This document shows, one piece after another, positions 1-5,696 of a stretch of DNA of 6,525 bases. Below the pieces are notes generated by a model that saw only the letters and a program-made list of their open reading frames with translations, had not been told where the DNA came from and made no database searches. Position 1 is the stretch's first letter. Every line of letters begins with the position of its first letter. Both the position numbers and the translations under genes were made by a program. This DNA comes from Lachnospiraceae bacterium (GTDB lineage Bacteria > Bacillota > Clostridia > Lachnospirales > Lachnospiraceae), in the NCBI GenBank assembly GCA_024403585.1, contig JAKSRN010000107.1, positions 1 to 6,525 on the forward strand. Reading direction: 5' to 3'.

Positions 1-25
1 AATCAAATATCAATTCTGTTCTGAA

Positions 26-811
26 TTACAGCTCAAGGTAAGAATCAGCGTACAGAGTGTTGCCTTTGATAACGTCACAAGTTTTGATTGTCTCCATCAG
101 TCTCAGGTCGTTAGGGTTAACGATAGCTGATGTAAGTCCCTGCATCATGCACATAGCAACAAGTGCGGAATCCATGATTGGACGAAGTGTCTTAGGAGCG
201 CCGTTGGAGTTGTTGGACAGACCACCTGTAGAGTTAAGTCCCATGTCAGAGATCATCTTGATGAACTCAAGAATCTGCATCTGTTTGTCCTGCATTCCTT
301 TAACTACTACGAACAGAGGATCGAACCACAGATCCTGATCATCCATTCCATGCTCCAGACCTCTCTCAAGGAGGATCTGCAGATATTCCATACGCTCATC
401 GTTGTTTCCAGCGATACCAGCGCCGTTGCAAAGAGCGATAACGATAGCATCGTTAGCTGCAGCAAGGTCAACGTACTCGATACGAGCATCAGCGTCAGCA
501 GAGTTTACGATTGGTTTTCCTTTAGATCTGTTGTATACAGCGATACCAGCCTCGATAGCTTTCATGTTAGCTGTATCCAGTGCCAGAGGAACGTTGTCGA
601 ACTCGCCCTGAAGGAGCTCTACTGCCCATTTCATAAGCTCTTCGCCATCATTCTCTGCAGGTCCGATGTTAACATCAATATATACAGCACCAGCGTCGAT
701 CTGCTGTTTAGCTCTTGTAAGGATAGGCTCAGCATTTCTCTCCTGGAATGCTCTGTTGATAGAAGGTGCAGTTACGGAAATTCTCTCACCGATTGTAACG
801 AATTTTGCCAT
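26..811 (-). CDS. acsE: Methyltetrahydrofolate:corrinoid/iron-sulfur protein methyltransferase (AcsE)
   Basis: Cytoplasmic methyltransferase that passes the N5-methyl group of methyl-H4folate to the Co(I) corrinoid of the AcsC/AcsD protein, linking the methyl and carbonyl branches of the Wood-Ljungdahl pathway. The 261 residues match the family length (about 262 in Moorella) and form one pterin-binding TIM barrel. Visible hallmarks are TIGER near the N terminus (residues 6-10), YIDVNIGPA (44-52), LALD with Asp79, IVNS with Asn103, WFDP with Asp164 and GLSN with Asn200. By my recollection of the Moorella enzyme these correspond to its folate-binding Asp75, Asn96 and Asp160 and the catalytic Asn199. 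An unusual Asn-rich run follows Asn200 (N201, N203). The start is supported by AAGGAG at 823-828, 11 bases ahead of the ATG. It is the last gene of the visible cluster and is separated from acsC by 126 bases containing a hairpin, so its level may differ from that of acsD/acsC. Only 25 bases remain after its TAA stop. Confidence 0.95.
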   Translation of the reverse strand: MAKFVTIGERISVTAPSINRAFQERNAEPILTRAKQQIDAGAVYIDVNIGPAENDGEELMKWAVELLQGEFDNVPLALDTANMKAIEAGIAVYNRSKGKPIVNSADADARIEYVDLAAANDAIVIALCNGAGIAGNNDERMEYLQILLERGLEHGMDDQDLWFDPLFVVVKGMQDKQMQILEFIKMISDMGLNSTGGLSNNSNGAPKTLRPIMDSALVAMCMMQGLTSAIVNPNDLRLMETIKTCDVIKGNTLYADSYLEL

Positions 812-866
812 AGTTAGTTCTTCTCCTTTTTAAATTAATTCGGAATCCAATTATTTGAACTCCGGA

Positions 867-876
867 TATTGCAATA
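867..876. other. 10-bp perfect palindrome in the acsC-acsE gap
   Basis: TATTGCAATA is a perfect 10-bp palindrome, with an imperfect outer dyad GGAT (864-867) / ATCC (878-881). It lies just beyond the GAAA-loop hairpin on the acsE side, about 55 bases before the acsE start. It could be a protein-binding site or chance in an AT-rich spacer; the outer ATCC arm overlaps the hairpin. I found no convincing promoter nearby. Confidence 0.25.
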
Positions 877-879
877 CAT

Positions 880-907
880 CCAGATGGAACCTTTCGGTTC
901 CATCCGG
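880..907 (-). other. Strong RNA hairpin between acsC and acsE (weak terminator or mRNA stability element)
   Basis: In the minus-strand transcript a 12-base-pair stem (arms 896-907 and 880-891) closes on a GAAA tetraloop (892-895), a GNRA loop on a C-G pair. One pair (bases 882 and 905) is a G-U wobble in the minus-strand RNA but would be an A-C mismatch in plus-strand RNA, so the structure fits the acs transcript better. It begins 30 bases after the acsC stop. The bases that follow in the transcript (starting AUGUAUUGC) are not a real U-tract, so full intrinsic termination is doubtful. A partial terminator, an RNase barrier protecting the acsD-acsC message, or a processing site are all possible. 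Confidence 0.6.
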
Positions 908-937
908 TTGTTTATTGCCTTTTCTTTTACCTGAAAA

Positions 938-2296
938 TTAGCACTGGCCAGCTGCCTGCATGTCTTTCAGGAATTTAACAAGCTGTACTGCCTCGAGAGG
1001 AGCAACGATTACTTCCCAACCTGGAAGTTTAGCTTCGATATCGCCTTTAAGAACAGCAACTTTACCAGGGATGATCAGTTTTCTGTTAGCGATCTTAGGC
1101 TCAACCTCTGCCTTCATGAAGTCAGATACAGATGTGGAAGAAAGTTTACCAGCTGCCCAAGATGTAAGTACTGACAGACCGCCTGCATCCTGGATGATCA
1201 GGTTTACAGGAACACCGGAACGCTCCAGCTCACCAGATACAAGGAAGTATGTAAGTGCGAAGTCAACAGTTGTAAGGCAGATAGAATTCTCATCAGCTCC
1301 GTTAAGAGGATAGATTCCAGGTGCAACTTTCATTGGTTTCTGTGGGTCAGTGAACAGGTTCTGTCTCAGACCAAATACTGGAAGAGCCATAGCGTAATCC
1401 ATCTCGGATACTACTACGATAGAACCGTATTTCATTGTGAATGCAGCTGCAAGAGCCTGCTCAAGAGCAACATCTCCGTCAGCCAGTTTAGCTACGTTAA
1501 CGATAGATGGATATCCGAATGTTCTGTCGTTGTTTTTGATTGCTCCACGACGAACCTCAACAGCTGCCTCATAAGTAGCTTTGATTGTATCCATAGTAAC
1601 GTCAAGTACAAGGTTTTTGTTTCCAGCAGCCTCAAGAGCAGCTACTGTATCGTACAGCTCATCTACAGATGTTCCAGAAACACCAAGAACAACTCCAGCC
1701 TCTGTAGCGATTGCATTCATCTCTGCATAGTTAGCAGCGTTAGCAGCGTTCAGAACTGGTTTTGCAGCTTTGATCTCTGCCAGAGCAGCTTTAGCGCAAT
1801 CTGCACATGTTGTGTTCAGGATTACTGGTCTGCCTGTAGCAGCTGCTTTTTTAGCAACCTCAGCATATTTAGCAGCATCTGTTCCCTCTGCACAGTTAAC
1901 GAACAGAGCCTCTGTGAACATACGCTCGCCGATACGCTCGTAATCAACAACTTTAGCAGCCTCGATCTTAGCATCGATTGTAGCATCATCCATGCAAGAG
2001 CAAAGTGTAGCAGCATATCTTGTTTTGTTTACGAATGTTTTCTCGTGTCTGTAAAGTACAGTCTCGCCACCAAGAGAGTACTCGTTCTCGCCAGCACCGA
2101 TTTTGATTGTTTTCATTGGTGGTGCTGTAGCCTCAGACAGCTGTGCAATAGCATCTGCTGAGAAATGAGGGCATGCAGAGATATCAACTGCGCCCTGAGC
2201 AACTTTCATACAGAAAGCCATACATGTAGGAGATCCGCACTCCTTACAGTTTTTCTTTGGTGACATTTTAAAAATCTGAATACCAGTTAAAGCCAT
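938..2296 (-). CDS. acsC: Corrinoid/iron-sulfur protein large subunit (AcsC)
   Basis: Large subunit of the cytoplasmic corrinoid iron-sulfur protein, the methyl carrier between AcsE and the A-cluster of AcsB. At 452 residues it has the family length (about 446 in Moorella). The N-terminal domain has Cys17, Cys20, Cys25 and Cys42 in the expected C-x2-C-x4-C-x16-C layout; these bind the low-potential [4Fe-4S] cluster used for reductive reactivation. A central TIM-barrel region follows (roughly 60-325), then a C-terminal corrinoid-binding domain. SVLTSWAAGK (375-384) includes Thr378, which appears to match the threonine near cobalt in solved homologues (from memory). The protein is very alanine-rich. 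It also carries CxC (99, 101), Cys135 and CxxC (164, 167) inside the barrel region. The start follows AGGAGG at 2307-2312 by 10 bases and lies 29 bases after the acsD stop, implying co-transcription with its partner subunit. Reactivation would need RACo (acsV), which is not in the window. Confidence 0.96.
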   Translation of the reverse strand: MALTGIQIFKMSPKKNCKECGSPTCMAFCMKVAQGAVDISACPHFSADAIAQLSEATAPPMKTIKIGAGENEYSLGGETVLYRHEKTFVNKTRYAATLCSCMDDATIDAKIEAAKVVDYERIGERMFTEALFVNCAEGTDAAKYAEVAKKAAATGRPVILNTTCADCAKAALAEIKAAKPVLNAANAANYAEMNAIATEAGVVLGVSGTSVDELYDTVAALEAAGNKNLVLDVTMDTIKATYEAAVEVRRGAIKNNDRTFGYPSIVNVAKLADGDVALEQALAAAFTMKYGSIVVVSEMDYAMALPVFGLRQNLFTDPQKPMKVAPGIYPLNGADENSICLTTVDFALTYFLVSGELERSGVPVNLIIQDAGGLSVLTSWAAGKLSSTSVSDFMKAEVEPKIANRKLIIPGKVAVLKGDIEAKLPGWEVIVAPLEAVQLVKFLKDMQAAGQC

Positions 2297-2325
2297 GATT
2301 CTAATTCCTCCTGTTTAAAAAAGAC

Positions 2326-3270
2326 TTATGATAACTCTTTGATCATTTTTGCAATTGCAGCAACAGATGCAGGATGTTTCAGAATTACAGCATCAGATCC
2401 AGATACAAGGTCAGCTGCAGCAGTCTGTACTTCCATGGAAATACCACGTTTCTCAACGCATCCCCAACCTGCTGGTGCATCTGCCTCATCAGCAGTAGCC
2501 TCTTTAACGCCCCATGTCTCGGAAGATACAGGAGTGATGATTGGCATCTGCAGCATCTTATCTGCCTGTGTCAGAGCAGCTGCTCTGATACGGTCCAGAG
2601 TAGAGATTACGTAGTCATATCCGTAACCAACTGTTGCAGTACCAACGTTCATAACGATAGATTCAGCTTTAACACCCAGCTGTGTTGTAACAACGTTCAG
2701 CTGTTTAGCAAGGTTGATATCTACAGCAGACTCAGCTCCAACCTTCTGGTTGTAAGCAAGACCTGCAGCAGCACCAACTGCTTTATAGTTCTCCTCTTTT
2801 GCAGACATCAGAAGAACGTTTTTGCCCTGGCAAGCCTCAGCAGCTTTAGCAAGAAGCTCTCCATCTTTCTCTGCATTTTTGCATCCCTGGATTACCAGTG
2901 GAGCATCGATTGCATCAACAACCTCTTTAACTACAGCGATGAGCTCCTCAACGGATTTGTTAACTCCGTTAGGATCTCCACCCTCGAGTTTCAGAGATAC
3001 GAAATCAGCACCTGGCATCTCAGCAGCTTTTTTAGCGATCTCAGCCATTGTTGTGCAGCCTTCATAATAAGCTTTAACACCTGCTGGCTCTCCCTCAAGA
3101 CCCATATCAGAGATCTCTACACCAACTTTAGCGGTGTTTCCGATAGGACCATCGAAAGTATAGAATGGGAATACGCTAGCTCCACCAAGTTTGATGGCTT
3201 TGTCGCCAGTACCAATCTCTACTACGTTGATAGCAGTATTGAATTTCTGTGGTTTACGATTAAACGGCAT
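2326..3270 (-). CDS. acsD: Corrinoid/iron-sulfur protein small subunit (AcsD)
   Basis: Small subunit of the corrinoid iron-sulfur protein. It forms a 1:1 heterodimer with AcsC; its TIM barrel contributes to the corrinoid interface and helps dock the methyltransferase. The 314 residues are full length for the family. Recognisable segments are the N-terminal VEIGTGDKAIKLGGASVFPF (17-36), FVSLKLEGGDPNG (90-102), NVGTATVGYGYDYVISTLDR (208-227) and the proline-rich PIITPVSSETWGVKEA region (243-258). No metal-binding cysteine cluster is expected or seen. The ATG is set by AAGGAGG at 3280-3286, 9 bases upstream. A candidate promoter (3309-3335) directly precedes the gene, so acsD may head its own transcript acsD-acsC-acsE while also receiving read-through from acsB. 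Codons are strongly biased (Lys almost always AAA, Glu mostly GAG, Ala mostly GCT/GCA), as expected of an abundant enzyme. Confidence 0.96.
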   Translation of the reverse strand: MPFNRKPQKFNTAINVVEIGTGDKAIKLGGASVFPFYTFDGPIGNTAKVGVEISDMGLEGEPAGVKAYYEGCTTMAEIAKKAAEMPGADFVSLKLEGGDPNGVNKSVEELIAVVKEVVDAIDAPLVIQGCKNAEKDGELLAKAAEACQGKNVLLMSAKEENYKAVGAAAGLAYNQKVGAESAVDINLAKQLNVVTTQLGVKAESIVMNVGTATVGYGYDYVISTLDRIRAAALTQADKMLQMPIITPVSSETWGVKEATADEADAPAGWGCVEKRGISMEVQTAAADLVSGSDAVILKHPASVAAIAKMIKELS

Positions 3271-3279
3271 TGTAATTGG

Positions 3280-3286
3280 CCTCCTT
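3280..3286 (-). promoter_or_regulatory. Shine-Dalgarno site of acsD
   Basis: The minus strand reads AAGGAGG, a 7-base match to the 16S anti-Shine-Dalgarno sequence, 9 bases before the acsD ATG. It fixes the acsD start and lies about 15 bases after the predicted transcription start, giving a short leader of around 30 bases with little room for a riboswitch. Confidence 0.85.
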
Positions 3287-3308
3287 ACTATTTTTTATCT
3301 AGTTGTAA

Positions 3309-3335
3309 TTTATAATGTTTAGCAGAAAATGTCAA
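3309..3335 (-). promoter_or_regulatory. Candidate sigma-A promoter for acsD-acsC-acsE
   Basis: On the minus strand a perfect -35 hexamer TTGACA (3330-3335) is followed after 15 bases by TATAAA (3309-3314), 5 of 6 to the -10 consensus. The spacer is 2 bases shorter than ideal. A shifted -10 (TAAATT) would give the 17-base spacer but matches less well. Transcription would start near 3302, leaving a leader of about 32 bases that contains the acsD ribosome binding site. The position ahead of acsD and beyond the acsB 3' hairpins supports a real internal promoter, though AT-rich spacers can yield such matches by chance. Confidence 0.6.
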
Positions 3336-3360
3336 TATACATGAGCTCTATACACATAAG

Positions 3361-3387
3361 CAGCAAGCAAATCCGCAAATCTTGCTG
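3361..3387. repeat. 7-bp dyad enclosing a tandem 7-base repeat upstream of the acsD promoter
   Basis: Inverted arms CAGCAAG (3361-3367) and CTTGCTG (3381-3387) flank a 13-base centre. Overlapping this, GCAAATC occurs twice in direct orientation (3367-3373 and 3375-3381), one base apart, an 8-base period. The element lies about 26 bases upstream of the -35 hexamer, where activators often bind, so it could be an operator. It could also be a small hairpin in the acsB 3' untranslated RNA. No known binding-site consensus is recognised. Confidence 0.35.
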
Positions 3388-3431
3388 ATTCTGATCGACA
3401 GTTCTGCGGCATTATCATAGTTTTAGAGACA

Positions 3432-3471
3432 AGCCTGTCTCCGTTTTTTCCTCCAAAGGCGGAGACAGGCT
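3432..3471 (-). terminator. 12-bp stem-loop after acsB, probable weak or partial terminator
   Basis: Arms 3432-3443 and 3460-3471 are perfectly complementary over 12 bp, including a GC-rich core (CTGTCTCCG), with a 16-base loop that can form a further 3-bp inner helix beside an A6/T6 bulge. It begins 56 bases after the acsB stop. In the transcript of acsB the stem is followed by UGUCUCU, only moderately U-rich, so termination is likely incomplete. On the plus strand the same stem is followed by CGATTTTTA, a better T-tract, yet no plus-strand gene precedes it. An alternative hairpin using bases 3426-3431 competes for one arm. Confidence 0.5.
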
Positions 3472-3487
3472 CGATTTTTAGATTAGG

Positions 3488-3504
3488 CTGGTCTTAAAGA
3501 CCGG
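3488..3504. other. Small hairpin close to the acsB stop codon
   Basis: CTGGTCT (3488-3494) and AGACCGG (3498-3504) pair around a 3-base loop. On the plus strand all 7 pairs form (one G-U), and ATGTTTTTCC follows, so it resembles a short plus-facing terminator. In the minus-strand transcript one pair becomes a C-A mismatch and no U-tract follows. It starts 22 bases after the acsB stop. Its function is unknown. Confidence 0.35.
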
Positions 3505-3526
3505 ATGTTTTTCCTCTATAGAAGAA

Positions 3527-5674
3527 TTACATCATTGGATCCATTGTAAGTGCTGGATGTCCGTTCTCAGACAGGATTGCCATCAGCTCTTCTGGATCTG
3601 TAGTGATTGTCTCATCACCGATCATATCTACGAAGTTATCGATTCCGTAAAGCTCTTTAGCTGTCTTGTTCAGGTTGTCTCTAACCTGCTCTTTCAGATC
3701 TTTTGGAAGCCATACGATACGAGCAACTCCACCCTCAGCTTTCATGAACTTCTTAGATGCGATGAAGTGTTTTCCATGTCCCATGAATCCAGGAGTCTGA
3801 ACACCACCACCTGTCATAGAAGCCAGCTCGGAGAATGTCATTCCAAGAGGTGTAGTACCTGTGTACTCACGGTTAGCGATACATACGCCGTTTGTAAATG
3901 GCTCGATACCACAGATACACTCGAAGCATCCACAGGATGTCATTGGTTTCTCCATGATAGAGTACAGGGATACATCTTCCAGAGCACCCTGAGAGAATTT
4001 ACGAACTGCCTCGTTAACATCCTCGTACTCACCGATTCTCTCGTCGATACATTTCTCTTTTGTGATGATCTGACAAGGACCTGCTGGATCCAGCTGGTTT
4101 GTTGCTTTTGCATCGAACCAAGAAACAGCACCACAAAGACCAAGACGCTCAGGTGTAACTACACATACGTGGCTTGGTGAGAATGCCTGGCACATGATAC
4201 AGCTGTAGTATACATCTACTGCCTCATCTGTCATGGAAGCAAGTCTCTCATCACGTTTGTCGAATGTAGGAACAGCAACCTCATGGCGCATCTTTGTACA
4301 ATCTTCTGGGTTTGTGTAGATCTTAACTGCACAACGGTCAACTACTGCATCGAACTCATTCTTGATCTGAGCGTACAGAACCTCACCGATATGTTTTGCA
4401 CGGAATCCAGCTGCGAATGCATCTTTAGAGATACGAACACGGATCATATCACGCTGACCTGTATGCATGATACCCTCGATGCAGTTCATGTATGCGTGGA
4501 ATTTACGCTCGAATACTGGCTCGAAGTCAGCCTGCATGTTTTTGCCGGCAACCTCAACAACGTATGCGATCTGCTGTTTGCTTCCTACTGGCATCTCGTC
4601 GATGTCTGGTCCGATAACTTCGATCTTATGATCCTCAACCTCAGACATATCTTTCATCTGAACGAGCTCTAAGCAGTCAACACGGGATCCATCGAACTCA
4701 ACCTGCATATCACCTTTACGGATGATCTCACCCTCGAATGCGGATGCGAATGCAACTGGGATATCGATGTTTGTGATTTTGATCTTGATGTCACGAGCCT
4801 CAAGGGATGTTGCGTTGAATTTGTCAACATCTGGCTGTACGATCAGAGATTTTGGAACTTTGATGTTAACAGCTGCAGCTGTCTCAACATCGTTAGTTAC
4901 TACTGGGAATCCAAGAGCGATTGCACCAGCACCAGCTGCTACAACGATTGGGTTCAGAGCGCCAAGTGCGTTAACGAATGCAGGTACACGCTCGAATGTG
5001 TATTTCATCAGAGCTGCAGCATCGCCACCAGTTACGTTACCGAAGATCAGAGCTGCACGAACAGCTACAGATACAACGTGAACTACAGATGTAACGTCTT
5101 TTCCAAGAGGGATAACACGTACGCCAACGCCTGTTTTGTATCCTTTCTCAGCCAGCTGATCGATAACATCACCAACCAGTGTTACCAGGATACCCTGTGT
5201 CTGATAGCTCTTAACAAGTGCTACTGCATCATCTGCTGTAGGAGCTTTTCCAAGGATAACAGCTACGCCTGGGATATCGCCTGTTACAAGCGGTACACCG
5301 AGGGAACGAACGATGTCATCACCGATGTGACCAACACAACCGTCAACTTCTGGGTTGTATGGCTCAGCATCGATATATTTCAGAGCCTCAATGAACTCTG
5401 CCTCAAGAGCTGTAGCAACACCGCTCATGAATACATCGTGAAGTCTTTTATTTCTTGTCTGAAGAGTTTTTACAACCTCAAGAGCAGCTTTCAGCTCGCC
5501 AAGGTTAGTAACTTTTGTTCCTGTTACTCCGTAGTAGCAAGGAAGTGCGTAAGCAGTGCTTGGGAATGCAACAGCTTTGTCCTCGCCGTATTTTGCGATC
5601 GCATCATTGATTGCGCCTTCGGTAAGACCACATACTGTGTCATTTCCGCTAAAAACAACATCAAATAAAGTCAT
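3527..5674 (-). CDS. acsB: Acetyl-CoA synthase subunit of CODH/ACS (AcsB)
   Basis: Condenses the methyl group from the corrinoid protein with CO (channelled from CO dehydrogenase) and CoA to make acetyl-CoA, the defining step of acetogenesis. The 715 residues compare with 729 in Moorella and include the N-terminal region (about 1-300) that contacts CODH, so it is bacterial-type, not the shorter archaeal CdhC. A middle domain (about 300-485) contains IRKGDMQVEFDGSRV (318-332), KIEVIGPDIDE (350-360) and HTGQRDM (404-410). The C-terminal domain holds the A-cluster: Cys492, Cys495, Cys504 and Cys514 for [4Fe-4S], and Cys581-Gly-Cys583 for the distal nickel, with Cys495, Cys581 and Cys583 bridging the proximal nickel. 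The spacings are identical to Moorella 506/509/518/528/595/597. The C terminus HPALTMDPMM is conserved. The ATG follows GGAGGT (5680-5685) by 5 bases and lies 22 bases after the cooC stop, so the two are co-transcribed. Codon bias is strong, as for an abundant enzyme. Confidence 0.98.
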   Translation of the reverse strand: MTLFDVVFSGNDTVCGLTEGAINDAIAKYGEDKAVAFPSTAYALPCYYGVTGTKVTNLGELKAALEVVKTLQTRNKRLHDVFMSGVATALEAEFIEALKYIDAEPYNPEVDGCVGHIGDDIVRSLGVPLVTGDIPGVAVILGKAPTADDAVALVKSYQTQGILVTLVGDVIDQLAEKGYKTGVGVRVIPLGKDVTSVVHVVSVAVRAALIFGNVTGGDAAALMKYTFERVPAFVNALGALNPIVVAAGAGAIALGFPVVTNDVETAAAVNIKVPKSLIVQPDVDKFNATSLEARDIKIKITNIDIPVAFASAFEGEIIRKGDMQVEFDGSRVDCLELVQMKDMSEVEDHKIEVIGPDIDEMPVGSKQQIAYVVEVAGKNMQADFEPVFERKFHAYMNCIEGIMHTGQRDMIRVRISKDAFAAGFRAKHIGEVLYAQIKNEFDAVVDRCAVKIYTNPEDCTKMRHEVAVPTFDKRDERLASMTDEAVDVYYSCIMCQAFSPSHVCVVTPERLGLCGAVSWFDAKATNQLDPAGPCQIITKEKCIDERIGEYEDVNEAVRKFSQGALEDVSLYSIMEKPMTSCGCFECICGIEPFTNGVCIANREYTGTTPLGMTFSELASMTGGGVQTPGFMGHGKHFIASKKFMKAEGGVARIVWLPKDLKEQVRDNLNKTAKELYGIDNFVDMIGDETITTDPEELMAILSENGHPALTMDPMM

Positions 5675-5696
5675 CTTTTACCTCCATTGATTAGAA

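Noticed and set aside
812..879. Separate promoter for acsE
   Set aside because: TTGCAA with TAATTG 15 bases later is the best pair on the minus strand, but both hexamers are weak and the region is AT-rich, so I did not annotate it.
1730..1755. Short repeats such as tandem TTAGCAGCG inside acsC
   Set aside because: They encode alanine/asparagine-rich protein sequence (AANAAN) with a narrow codon set and are explained by coding content, not by a repeat element.
2374..3315. 313-codon plus-strand open frame antisense to acsD
   Set aside because: It mirrors acsD, which has clear family motifs and a strong ribosome binding site. The translation is rich in Cys, Ser and Phe with no recognisable domain. 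It arises because biased codons in acsD avoid stops in the opposite frame.
3271..3526. Cobalamin or other riboswitch ahead of the corrinoid protein genes
   Set aside because: A B12-dependent system made this worth checking, but I saw no B12-box-like conserved core, and the predicted leader after the promoter is only about 32 bases. The hairpins lie upstream of the promoter.
5078..5668. 196-codon plus-strand open frame antisense to acsB
   Set aside because: It lies entirely within the acsB coding region, has low-complexity Cys/Ser/Asn-rich composition and no known motif. The same holds for the plus-strand frames at 350-817, 3557-4180, 4283-4672 and 4722-5081.
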